A stretch of DNA of 64,000 nucleotides. It comes from Chloroflexota bacterium (GTDB lineage Bacteria; Chloroflexota; Anaerolineae; Aggregatilineales; Phototrophicaceae). The stretch's first letter is position 1; each line of letters starts with the position of its first letter. Positions 25,117-33,116 of the stretch are shown here, piece by piece. A program made the translations under genes and the position numbers. Below the pieces are notes generated by a model, which was not told where the DNA came from, did no database searches, and worked only from the letters and a program-made list of their open reading frames with translations. The stretch is taken from positions 21,908 through 85,907 of the forward strand of contig WTGN01000008.1 of assembly GCA_011523545.1 (NCBI GenBank). The letters run 5' to 3'.

Positions 25117-25836
25117 ATGATGCGCATATTGAAGCTGCTGATCATGATAACCAGCTTGCTCGCGGTCGCCCTCACCACCACCGCCCAAGCCCCGCCCCCC
25201 GAACCCATCACCCTCGCGCGCGCCGACATCACACTCGCCGCCGACTTCCACCCTGCCGAACCAGACGCCCCCGTCATCCTGCTCCTGCACATGCTCAACA
25301 GCAGCCGCGCCGCCTGGCAACCGCTCCTGCCCGACTTAAGCGCCGCCGGTTACGCCCTGCTCAACATCGACATGCGCGGCCACGGCGATTCCGGCGGCTC
25401 GCGGGATTGGGACGCGGCCATCGCCGATGTGGTCGACGGCTGGGTCGGCTGGCTGGCTCAAAACGATCAGCTCGGCGACGAGGGACTGGCAATCATCGGC
25501 GGCAGCATCGGCGCCAATGTCGCTATAATCAGCTGCGCGGAACTGGACAACTGCCGCGGCGCGATCGCCCTCTCGCCCGGGCTGGATTATCGCGGCGTCA
25601 AACCCGAGCCGGCCCTGGTCGATGGCTTGGCCGAGCGGGCCGCGCTGCTGGTCGCGTCGCAGGCGGACAGCAGCAGTTCAAGCGCCATCCGCCAGATGTT
25701 CCTCCATGCCAATGGCGATGTCACCGCGCGCCTGTTCCGCGGTCGCGCCCATGGCACGCGGCTCTTCGACACCGCTTACGATAGCGTCAGCCGCTTGATT
25801 CTGGGCTGGCTGGCGGATACTTTTGCGGACGCATAG
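25117..25836 (+). CDS. secreted alpha/beta hydrolase
   Basis: About 239 residues. The start is ATG 25117 or 25120, after AAGGAG (25106-25111), which overlaps the GH5 stop region; translation is coupled. A signal peptide (MMRILKLLIMITSLLAVALT, cut after TTAQA) is followed by the hydrolase core: ILLLHMLNSSRAAW, the DMRGHGDSGG turn, the nucleophile elbow IIGGSIGAN with the Ser, and a C-terminal HGTRLF with the likely catalytic His. It belongs to the dienelactone hydrolase/esterase-like group. Co-expression with the GH5 enzyme suggests joint degradation of an acylated or glycosylated substrate, but the two have different predicted locations. Confidence 0.85.
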   Translation: MMRILKLLIMITSLLAVALTTTAQAPPPEPITLARADITLAADFHPAEPDAPVILLLHMLNSSRAAWQPLLPDLSAAGYALLNIDMRGHGDSGGSRDWDAAIADVVDGWVGWLAQNDQLGDEGLAIIGGSIGANVAIISCAELDNCRGAIALSPGLDYRGVKPEPALVDGLAERAALLVASQADSSSSSAIRQMFLHANGDVTARLFRGRAHGTRLFDTAYDSVSRLILGWLADTFADA

Positions 25837-25876
25837 TAAGGCAAGGGCAACAATCGGACTCAGAAAGGAATGAAAT

Positions 25877-26521
25877 ATGAACTTCGACCTGGCATCAGTA
25901 GATTACATCCTTGAAACGACCCGCAGCGTGCGCAAGCGGCTCGACTTGACTCGGCCCGTCGACCGCGAGACGGTGGAGCGCTGCCTGGAAATCGCGATCC
26001 AGGCGCCGACCGGCAGCAATCAGCAGGGTTGGAAATGGCTGATCGTGACCGATGCGGCGCTGAAGGCGAAGATCGGCGACTATTACAAGCAGTCCTGGTA
26101 CGCCTACGCCGGCCTGGCAACGCGCGGGGCGCCCGGCGAAGCGCCATCGCCGCAGATGCAGCGGGTCATCAGCTCGGCGCGTTACCTGGCCGACCACATG
26201 GGCGAAGTACCCATGATGATCTTCCCCTGCGTGCAAGGCCGCGCGCGGGATGCCAGCCCGGCCGCCAATGCCGGTTTGTACGGCTCCATCATCCCGGCCG
26301 CTTGGTCGCTGATGCTGGCGCTGCGGGCGCGCGGCATCGGCTCGGCCTGGACGACCCTGCATCTCAGCTATGAGAAAGAGTGCAACGAAATCCTCGGCAT
26401 CCCCGACAATGTGACGACGGCTGCCCTGCTGCCGGCCGCTTATTTCACCGGCGAGACCTTCAAAAAAGCCGATCGCGTGCCTGCCAAAGCCTTGACATTC
26501 TGGGAAACCTGGGGCGCCTAA
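25877..26521 (+). CDS. nitroreductase family flavoprotein
   Basis: A 214-residue FMN-dependent oxidoreductase. RSVRKRLDLTRPVDRETVE and APTGSNQQGWKWLIVTD form the N-terminal FMN-binding region; SIIPAAWSLMLALRARGIGS is the central helix; the C-terminus KKADRVPAKALTFWETWGA lacks the common RRP-type end. Members reduce nitro groups, quinones or enones with NAD(P)H; the substrate is not predictable. The 40-base gap to the hydrolase suggests it is in the same unit. ATG 25877 has AAGGAA upstream. Confidence 0.9.
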   Translation: MNFDLASVDYILETTRSVRKRLDLTRPVDRETVERCLEIAIQAPTGSNQQGWKWLIVTDAALKAKIGDYYKQSWYAYAGLATRGAPGEAPSPQMQRVISSARYLADHMGEVPMMIFPCVQGRARDASPAANAGLYGSIIPAAWSLMLALRARGIGSAWTTLHLSYEKECNEILGIPDNVTTAALLPAAYFTGETFKKADRVPAKALTFWETWGA

Positions 26522-26582
26522 TTCGCCCGCCGCAACAGGCCATGTGGGGCTGCCCATCCTGTCGCCCGCCGCCAAAGGCCTT

Positions 26583-26609
26583 GTAGGGGCTATCTATCAG
26601 GTCGCCCGC
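26583..26609. repeat. extragenic palindrome copy (diverged)
   Basis: GTAGGGGCTATCTATCAGGTCGCCCGC. Its loop variant is shared with the copy at 46761. The 174-base gap also holds the methyltransferase promoter. Confidence 0.75.
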
Positions 26610-26623
26610 CCGTGCGCCCCTGT

Positions 26624-26651
26624 TTGCACTTCAAGGAATTGGCAGTATAGT
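26624..26651 (+). promoter_or_regulatory. promoter of the methyltransferase gene
   Basis: TTGCAC (26624-26629), a 16-base spacer and TATAGT (26646-26651) lie 45 bases before ATG 26696. Confidence 0.55.
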
Positions 26652-26695
26652 TAGATTAACGGCAACTAAAAGTTTCCCGATTGCCAGGATTGGCG

Positions 26696-27559
26696 ATGTC
26701 CGAAGCGGAGGCAATCCGTCGCTATTACGCGACCGACCGAAACCTGCGCATTCACGAAGAAACGCAGGCGAAATACTGCGTGCCGCGCATCGACTTCGCG
26801 CGCTGGACGCTGGAGACCATCGACTGGGCGGGCGATGAAGTCATCCTCGATATCGGCGCTGGCCGCGGCAGCCATTACGCCTGCTTGATGCGCGAGCAGC
26901 CGGCCGTCACCTATTTCGCCCTCGATCTATCGCCCAATTTGCTGCGGCGCCACCCCTGCGCCGCCGATCATTTGACGCTCGGCGATGCCATGCGCTTGCC
27001 CTACAGCGACGACAGCTTTGACATCGTCATGGCCAATCACGTGCTCTACCATCTGGCCGATATTGAAGCGGGGCTGGAAGAAATCAAGCGCGTGCTCAAA
27101 CCCGGCGGCCGTGTGCTGGCGGCGACGGACAGCCTGCAAAGCCTGCCGGAATTGCAGGTGCTCATCCGCCGCGCCATCGTGCTCTTGAGCAAGAACGGCG
27201 CGATGGTGAATCCGCCAGCTTCCCCTTGCGAAGCCTTCGCCCTGGAGAATGGCACGCGCATGCTGGCGCGGCATTTCTACGCCGTCGTTCGCCATGACTT
27301 GCCTTGCCAACTGATTTTTGACGATGTCGATCCGGCGCTGGCATACCTCGACAGCATGCGCGATCTGCGGCAGGGCGGCCTGCCCGATGATGTCAGCTGG
27401 GACGACATGATGCTGATCATGCGCCAGCAGCTGACCCAACTGCTGCAGGTGATGGGAACCTTGGAATTCAACCTGACTATGGGCGCGCTTGTGGCCAGCG
27501 ACTGCGGCGGATTCATCCAGGATTTTGTCGCGCGCGATCAGGCCGAATCGGCGGATTAA
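26696..27559 (+). CDS. class I SAM-dependent methyltransferase
   Basis: A 287-residue Rossmann-fold methyltransferase. Motif I is VILDIGAGRGSHYACLM; the SAM acidic residue is in FALDLSPNLL; DAMRLPYSDDSFDIVMANHV is motif IV, typical of UbiE/small-molecule methylases; LKPGGRVLAAT is motif VI. An extended C-terminal helical part (about 150-287) may bind substrate. Start ATG 26696 has CAGGA six bases upstream. It stands 36 bases before the PfkB gene, so the two are probably co-transcribed. Substrate unknown. Confidence 0.85.
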   Translation: MSEAEAIRRYYATDRNLRIHEETQAKYCVPRIDFARWTLETIDWAGDEVILDIGAGRGSHYACLMREQPAVTYFALDLSPNLLRRHPCAADHLTLGDAMRLPYSDDSFDIVMANHVLYHLADIEAGLEEIKRVLKPGGRVLAATDSLQSLPELQVLIRRAIVLLSKNGAMVNPPASPCEAFALENGTRMLARHFYAVVRHDLPCQLIFDDVDPALAYLDSMRDLRQGGLPDDVSWDDMMLIMRQQLTQLLQVMGTLEFNLTMGALVASDCGGFIQDFVARDQAESAD

Positions 27560-27595
27560 TGGCGCAGTTCTGCCAGCCTTGCTAAGCTCCCAGCC

Positions 27596-28546
27596 ATGTC
27601 CGTTCTCTCTTTCGGCGAGCTTTTGATTGATTTTGTCGCGCTGGAAATGGGCGTGACAGTTGGCGACGCTTCCGGTTTCGTCAAGGCGCCCGGCGGCGCG
27701 CCCGCCAATGTCGCCGCTGCTGTCGCGCGCCTCGGTTATCCCAGCGCTTTCATGGGGCAGGTGGGCGACGACCCTTTCGGCCACCACCTGGTCGGCGTGC
27801 TGGCGGCGGAAAATGTGAACACCGCTGGCGTCACCTTTTCGCAGGAGGCGCGCACGGCCCTCGCCTTCGTCTCCAATACCGCCGATGGCGACCGCAGCTT
27901 CATGTTCTACCGCCATCCCTCGGCCGATATGCTGATGCGGCCCGAAGATGTGAATGCCGCCCTGATCGATTCCTGCAAGGTCTTCCATCATGGCAGCATC
28001 ACCTTCATCCGCGAGCCGGCCGCCTCTGCCTTGCGTCTGGCGCTGGAGCAAGCGAGCGAGAAGGGCAAGTTCATCTCTTACGATCCCAACCTGCGCCTGC
28101 CATTATGGGATAGCGAAGCAGAAGCCCGCGCCGGCATGATATCAGGCCTGGACAGCGCCAACCTGCTCAAGATCAGCGACGAGGAACTGCATTTTCTGAC
28201 CGGCGGCGATGATATTGGACCGCTCTGGCGCGATGCCATGCAGATGATCTGCGTCACCTATGGCGCGCATGGCGCGGTCGTCCATCTCAGAGACGGGCGC
28301 CGGTTTGAACACGGCGGCTACAAGGTGGCAGCGACCGATACGACCGGGGCGGGCGATGCTTTTGTCGCGGCCATGCTGATCGGCATTCTCGACAACCGGG
28401 CGGATTGGCGCGCGCGCTTGCCGGCGATTCTCGATTTCGCCAACGCGGTCGGCGCCTTGACTTGCCTGGGAAAAGGCGCGATTCCCTCCCTGCCCACAAT
28501 GGCGGAAGCGCGGGCCTTTCAGGCGGAGCGCACTGACCGCGATTAG
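27596..28546 (+). CDS. PfkB family sugar kinase (fructokinase-like)
   Basis: A 316-residue ribokinase-fold kinase. The first PfkB signature is in GGAPANVAAAVARLG, and the second is DTTGAGDAFVAAMLIG, with Asp as catalytic base and GAGD as anion hole. LSFGELLIDFVALEMGV at the start and the overall length match bacterial fructokinases (ScrK type). It fits with sugar uptake and the Tal-Pgi enzyme. The exact sugar cannot be fixed from sequence alone. Confidence 0.85.
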   Translation: MSVLSFGELLIDFVALEMGVTVGDASGFVKAPGGAPANVAAAVARLGYPSAFMGQVGDDPFGHHLVGVLAAENVNTAGVTFSQEARTALAFVSNTADGDRSFMFYRHPSADMLMRPEDVNAALIDSCKVFHHGSITFIREPAASALRLALEQASEKGKFISYDPNLRLPLWDSEAEARAGMISGLDSANLLKISDEELHFLTGGDDIGPLWRDAMQMICVTYGAHGAVVHLRDGRRFEHGGYKVAATDTTGAGDAFVAAMLIGILDNRADWRARLPAILDFANAVGALTCLGKGAIPSLPTMAEARAFQAERTDRD

Positions 28547-28550
28547 ATTG

Positions 28551-28649
28551 TAGGGGCGACGCTTGTGCAGCCCGCTTGCGCCGTCGAAGGGCGGCAAGCC
28601 ATTTCATGTATTTGCGGCGCGTACGGGCGAGCCGGCGGCTCGCCCCTAC
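28551..28649. repeat. palindrome copies and composite fragment before the sulfatase
   Basis: A partial copy (GTAGGGGCGACGCTTGTGC, from 28551), then AAGCCATTTCATG in the opposite orientation to 32889-32920, then a full palindrome with near-perfect arms (28621-28649). The second hairpin ends 25 bases before the sulfatase ATG and would sit in its leader. Confidence 0.85.
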
Positions 28650-28674
28650 AGAAGCCGTTATCGCGGGAGGTCTT

Positions 28675-30240
28675 ATGACACAACCAAACATCATCCTGAT
28701 TCTGGCGGACGACATGGGTTATTCCGATATCGGCTGCTTCGGCTCGGAAATCGCGACGCCGAATCTCGATCGGCTGGCGGCGGGCGGCGCGCGCTTCTCG
28801 CAGATGTACAGCTTCGCGCGCTGCTGCCCATCGCGGGCGGCCTTGCTGACCGGCCTGCATCCGCATCAAGCCGGCGTCGGCCACATGGTGCAGAACCGCG
28901 GCAGCCGCGCCTATCAAGGCTACCTGCGCGATGACGCCGTAACCATCGCCGAAGTGCTGAAGGGCGCCGGCTATCGTACGCTGATGTCGGGCAAATGGCA
29001 TACCGGCGGCCAAATGCTGGCGCAGGAACCGGAGACCTGGCGGCCGGGCGCGGCCGGTTTTCCCACGCCGCAGCAGCGCGGCTTCGACCGCTTCTATGGC
29101 ACGCTCGTCGGCGCGGGCAGCTTCTTCTATCCCCACGCCTTGACCGAAAATGGCGAGTTCGTAACCGATTATCCGGACGACTTCTATTACACCGACGCCA
29201 TCAGCGAGCAAGCGGTGAACATGATCGACGAAGCGCATGAGGCCGGCGCCCCCTTCTTCCTGCATGTCGCCTACACCGCGCCCCACTGGCCCCTGCATGC
29301 CCCGCCCGAAGACATCGCCAAATACGAGGGACAATACCGCGCCGGCTGGGACCGCTTGCGCCAAAGCCGCCACGAGCAGCTCAACAGCCTGGGCATCCTC
29401 GATCCCGTCTGGCGCATCTCGCCGCGCGATGACGATTCCCGCCCCTGGGCGGACGAAGAGCACATCGACTGGGAAGACCTGCGCATGGCGACCTATGTCG
29501 CCATGATCGATCGCATGGATCAGGGCATCGGGCGCATACTGGCGAAGCTTGACGCGCTCGAAGTCAGCAACGATACGCTCATCGTCTTCTTGTCCGATAA
29601 TGGCGGCTGCGCCGAGTTCATGGCCGAGGACGGCTGGCGCGATCATCGATCTTATGTGCCGAGCCTGCCCGATGGCCGGCGCGTGAAAATTGGCAACCGC
29701 CCCGGCATGCGGCCCGGACCGGCCGATACCTTCATGAGCTATGATCTGCCCTGGGCCAACGCTTCCAATTCGCCCTTCCGCCTCTACAAGCACTGGGTGC
29801 ATGAAGGCGGCATCTCATCGCCCTGCGTCATCCACTATCCGGCCCTGATCGAAGCCGAGACCGTCTGCCACAGCCCGGTTCAGTTTATCGATGTGCTGCC
29901 CACTTTCGCCGAGCTGGCCGGCGCCGATTATCCGAGCGAGTTCAACGGCAGGGCGATTCAACCGGTCGAAGGCGAGAGCTTCCTGCCGGCGCTGGCTGGG
30001 GCGGCCTGGCGGCGGGAGAAGCCGCTCTTCTGGGAGCACGAGGGCAATCGCGCCCTGCGCATCGGCGAGTGGAAACTGGTCAGCAAGCACCCGGGCGATT
30101 GGGAACTCTACAACATGACGGAAGACCGCACCGAGCTGAACGACCGCAGCGCCGGCGAAAAGGACCGGCTCGCGCTGATGAGCGCCATGTACGATCGCTG
30201 GGCCGAGCGCTGCGAAGTGAGGGACTGGCCGCTGGCTTAG
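28675..30240 (+). CDS. type I sulfatase (arylsulfatase family)
   Basis: A 521-residue sulfate-ester hydrolase. NIILILADDMGYSD carries the paired metal-binding aspartates. Cys50-Cys51-Pro-Ser-Arg in FARCCPSRAALLTG is the C-x-P-S-R motif whose first Cys becomes formylglycine. SGKWHTGG and IVFLSDNGG supply further active-site residues. The start is ATG 28675 with GGGAGG four bases upstream; the frame is open further upstream only through repeats. No signal peptide is seen, unusual for glycan sulfatases, so it is probably cytoplasmic. No formylglycine-generating enzyme is in the window. Confidence 0.93.
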   Translation: MTQPNIILILADDMGYSDIGCFGSEIATPNLDRLAAGGARFSQMYSFARCCPSRAALLTGLHPHQAGVGHMVQNRGSRAYQGYLRDDAVTIAEVLKGAGYRTLMSGKWHTGGQMLAQEPETWRPGAAGFPTPQQRGFDRFYGTLVGAGSFFYPHALTENGEFVTDYPDDFYYTDAISEQAVNMIDEAHEAGAPFFLHVAYTAPHWPLHAPPEDIAKYEGQYRAGWDRLRQSRHEQLNSLGILDPVWRISPRDDDSRPWADEEHIDWEDLRMATYVAMIDRMDQGIGRILAKLDALEVSNDTLIVFLSDNGGCAEFMAEDGWRDHRSYVPSLPDGRRVKIGNRPGMRPGPADTFMSYDLPWANASNSPFRLYKHWVHEGGISSPCVIHYPALIEAETVCHSPVQFIDVLPTFAELAGADYPSEFNGRAIQPVEGESFLPALAGAAWRREKPLFWEHEGNRALRIGEWKLVSKHPGDWELYNMTEDRTELNDRSAGEKDRLALMSAMYDRWAERCEVRDWPLA

Positions 30241-30279
30241 TCGCTTGTCTGCCTCGCCCACCCGCCATCCCAACCCCTC

Positions 30280-30305
30280 GTAGGGGCGAGCCATTGGGTC
30301 GCCCG
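30280..30305. repeat. extragenic palindrome copy
   Basis: GTAGGGGCGAGCCATTGGGTCGCCCGC, in the gap after the sulfatase. The loop variant (CATTGG) is shared with copies at 45748, 52216 and 52257. Confidence 0.85.
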
Positions 30306-30376
30306 CTGTCGTTGGCTGGATTGGGCGGCTGTGCTAATATCAAGTAAGTGCTACGCCTATCAGTTGGGGGTGGAGG

Positions 30377-31546
30377 ATGCATTCAGCGCCGTTGACTATT
30401 GGAATCGAAGAAGAATACCAGTTGATTGATCCCGAAACCGGGGCCTTGGCGGCGGTTGTGCAGCAGCTGCTGCATGACGAGAGCATTCGTCAAATCGGCG
30501 ATCAGGTCAAACCCGAGTTTATGCAATCGCAGATCGAGATTGGCAGCGCCATTTGTCAGAACGTGCAGGAGGCGCGGGCCGAGCTGGTGCGCCTGCGCGG
30601 CGAAGTCAACAGTGTGGCCGAGCGGCACGGCTACTGCATCCTGGCGGCCAGCACCCATCCCTTCGCAAAATGGGAAGAGCAGGAACCCAACCCCGGCGAG
30701 CGTTACGAAGATCTCATGGATTACATGCAAGAGGTGGCGCGGCAGATGCTGATCTTCGGCATGCATGTCCATGTCGGCTTCGGCACATCGCGGCGCCAGC
30801 TTGACCTGCTGATCGATATTCAAAACCAACTGCGCTACTTTCTGCCCCATCTCCTCAGCTTCTCCACCAGTTCCCCCTTCTGGCACGGGCATCCCACCGG
30901 GCTGAAAAGCTACCGCAGCATCATCTTCGAGAACCTGCCGCGTACCGGCACCGCGCCCGTCTTCTCCTCATTCAGCGAATACGAGCGCCTCATCGAGACT
31001 TTCGGCCAGGTCGGGACGCTGGGCAAAGGCCGCCGGGATGGCAAAGCCGATTACACCAAGATATGGTGGGACAGCCGCCCGCACGAAGACTTCGGCACGC
31101 TCGAAATCCGCATCTGCGATATCTGCACCACCGTCGATGAAGCGGTCACCATCGCCGCGCTGGTGCAAGCCATCGTCGCCAAGCTCATCAAGCTGCGCAA
31201 TCAAAACCTGAGCTGGCGGATTTATTCCAATGAGCTCATCGCCGAGAACAAATGGCGGGCCGTGCGCTGGGGACTGGATGGTCAACTCATTGATTATGGC
31301 ATACGCGAATCGGTGTCGGCGCGCTCGCTGGCGCTGGAATTGCTCGAGCTGATCGATGATGTCGTCGATGAGCTTGGCTCGCGCGACGAGATCAATCACG
31401 TGCATACGATCCTGGAAAAAGGCACCAGCTCGGATCGTCAGCTGGCGGTTTACGAGGACTGCCTGGCGAATGGCGCGTCACGAGATGAAGCGCTGAAAGC
31501 GGTTGTCGATCACCTGCGCGCGGAGACGATGCGCGGAGTGGTCTAG
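30377..31546 (+). CDS. carboxylate-amine ligase, YbdK/GCS2 family
   Basis: A 389-residue member of the glutamate-cysteine ligase type 2 family. TIGIEEEYQLIDPETGAL is the diagnostic ATP/Mg-binding start, followed by KPEFMQSQIEIGSAIC, HVHVGF and WWDSRPHEDFGTLEIRICD. It joins an amino group to a gamma-carboxylate using ATP; YbdK of E. coli has weak glutamate-cysteine ligase activity. Without a glutathione synthetase nearby, glutathione synthesis is not shown. A GGGGGTGGAGG purine run precedes the ATG. Length is usual. Confidence 0.92.
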   Translation: MHSAPLTIGIEEEYQLIDPETGALAAVVQQLLHDESIRQIGDQVKPEFMQSQIEIGSAICQNVQEARAELVRLRGEVNSVAERHGYCILAASTHPFAKWEEQEPNPGERYEDLMDYMQEVARQMLIFGMHVHVGFGTSRRQLDLLIDIQNQLRYFLPHLLSFSTSSPFWHGHPTGLKSYRSIIFENLPRTGTAPVFSSFSEYERLIETFGQVGTLGKGRRDGKADYTKIWWDSRPHEDFGTLEIRICDICTTVDEAVTIAALVQAIVAKLIKLRNQNLSWRIYSNELIAENKWRAVRWGLDGQLIDYGIRESVSARSLALELLELIDDVVDELGSRDEINHVHTILEKGTSSDRQLAVYEDCLANGASRDEALKAVVDHLRAETMRGVV

Positions 31547-31554
31547 TACGCCAA

Positions 31555-31713
31555 CCCCACCCCCAACCCCTCCCCGAAGCATCAGGGAGGGGAGCAATCG
31601 CTAGCCCATTCGAGTGTTCTTCGTTGAATCTCGAAAGATGCGCAGATCTCCGCGAAACCTACCCCCATTGCTATGGGGGGACCGAGGGGGGTAGATATGT
31701 GGCTCGCCCCTAC
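31555..31713. repeat. C-run/G-run repeats and a partial palindrome
   Basis: CCCCACCCCCAACCCCTCCCCG...GGGAGGGGAGC (about 31555-31593) and CTACCCCCATTGC/ATGGGGGG (31660-31698) belong to the second repeat family, followed by GGCTCGCCCCTAC (31701-31713), one arm of the palindrome. They fill the 180-base gap between two convergent genes. Confidence 0.7.
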
Positions 31714-31724
31714 AAACGGCTGAA

Positions 31725-32747
31725 TTAGCCACGCTTCGCCCGGTTTCTCGCATAGCGCAAGCTCAATTCCGGCTCGGCCATCTGCAAGCGCCGCGGCGGC
31801 AGACCGCGCACAATCGCCTCCAAATCGTCAACGACCATCTCCCCCAGCTCGACCATGCCCTGCGGCACCGAGCCGGCGCGATGAGCGGACAAGACGGCGC
31901 CCTCAGCCGCGCGGATCGGATGATCGGCCGGCAGCGGCTCTTGCGGGAAGACATCGGTCGCTAGCTTGAACCGGCCCGCCAAAACCATCTCGGTCGCCGC
32001 GTCAAAATCGATGACATGGGCGCGGCTGGCCAGTATCAAGACGGCGTTCGGCTGGATCAACTCCAGCAGCTCGCGCGAGAGCATCGCCTTGTTCTCAACC
32101 GACGGGATGGCCAGCACGAAGATGAACTTCGATGTCGACATCAGCGCTTCCAGCGAGACGGGCTGCAGCCCCTGCCGCCTCAGATAACCCTCGCCCAGCC
32201 AGGGATCGTAAACCGAAATGCTCACGCCGAAAGGCAGCAGCAGCGGGTGCAAGGCGCGCGCCAGCCCGCCATAGCCGATGAAGCCGACCGGCTGGTCATA
32301 TAGCAGGAAGGTGTCGACATTGCCGTCCCAGAGATACGCTTCTTCGCCGCGGCGCATCAGGCGGTCGCCATAAGAAATCTGCCGCGCGGCATCAATGGCA
32401 AGCCCGAGGGAGAACTCAGCCACCTGCCGCCCGAAGCCGGGGGCGGCGCTCAAAACGCGGATGCGCCGCTGATAACAGGCATCGTAATCGAGATTGAGCG
32501 GGAAGCCGCCCGACACGTCTATAATGGCTTTCAGCTGCTCCGCCCGCTCCAGCGCATCGCCGTAATGCCAGCCCGAGGTGACCAGGGCGTCGGCGCTGGG
32601 CAGGGCGCGCTCGAAGTCCTCCGGCGGCATGCGCTCGTCTCGCCCCCAGATCACATCGACCAGGTCATGCAGCCGCGCCTGATCCGCCGGCGAGAAAATC
32701 TCGTCCATCCGTCGAAAGCTTGGGTTGACGATCACCTTGCTCTTCAT
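31725..32747 (-). CDS. D-isomer-specific 2-hydroxyacid dehydrogenase family protein
   Basis: A 340-residue NAD-dependent oxidoreductase. The Rossmann motif is PVGFIGYGGLARALHPLL (residues about 152-169) with a downstream acidic residue in SVYDP. The catalytic trio is Arg in LASRAHVID, Glu in FPQEPLPADHP and His in LSAHRAGS. It lacks the usual TGT in the first catalytic-domain loop, so the substrate may differ from simple 2-hydroxyacids. Convergent with the YbdK gene. Confidence 0.88.
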   Translation of the reverse strand: MKSKVIVNPSFRRMDEIFSPADQARLHDLVDVIWGRDERMPPEDFERALPSADALVTSGWHYGDALERAEQLKAIIDVSGGFPLNLDYDACYQRRIRVLSAAPGFGRQVAEFSLGLAIDAARQISYGDRLMRRGEEAYLWDGNVDTFLLYDQPVGFIGYGGLARALHPLLLPFGVSISVYDPWLGEGYLRRQGLQPVSLEALMSTSKFIFVLAIPSVENKAMLSRELLELIQPNAVLILASRAHVIDFDAATEMVLAGRFKLATDVFPQEPLPADHPIRAAEGAVLSAHRAGSVPQGMVELGEMVVDDLEAIVRGLPPRRLQMAEPELSLRYARNRAKRG

Positions 32748-32858
32748 GGCTGCCTCGCTGCTGAAATCTCCAAATGCAAAAGGATGCTGTTGTTAGTTGC
32801 CTCGATCGTTATCCTATTATGAACCGGCTGGAATCCGTCTGCAAACTTAGCGAAATCT

Positions 32859-33092
32859 ATTGGGGCGAGCCACCGGCTCGCCCGTACACACTGCAAATTC
32901 ATGAAATGGCTTGCTGCTGCAGGACAGCACAAGCGGGCGTTTCGCTGATTGCCACCACACCGTCATTTGCGGGACAACAATACATCCCTCGGTGCCCTCT
33001 GTGCGTTCCTCACTTCCTCGGTGGTGAACCTTTAGAAATATGTTGCATGTCGTATTGTCAGCATTGTGCCGACCAGTACCGGACAAGCCGCT
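32859..33092. repeat. composite dispersed repeat, copy B
   Basis: Begins with a palindrome (GGGGCGAGCCACCGGCTCGCCCGTAC, 32861-32886), then ATTCATGAAATGGC, GCACAAGCGGGCGTTTC, AACAATACATCCCTC, GTGGTGAACCTTTAGAAAT, CAGCATTGTGCCGACC and AGTACCGGACAAG, as in copy A at 22816-23062. It fills the 369-base gap between 32748 and 33116; no gene seen. Confidence 0.82.
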
Positions 33093-33116
33093 ACAGTTCA
33101 ACAGCTCCCGCATTCA

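Noticed and set aside
28576..28674. Longer N-terminus of the sulfatase
   Set aside because: The extension is translated repeat DNA; the ATG at 28675 has GGGAGG and begins the conserved domain at once.
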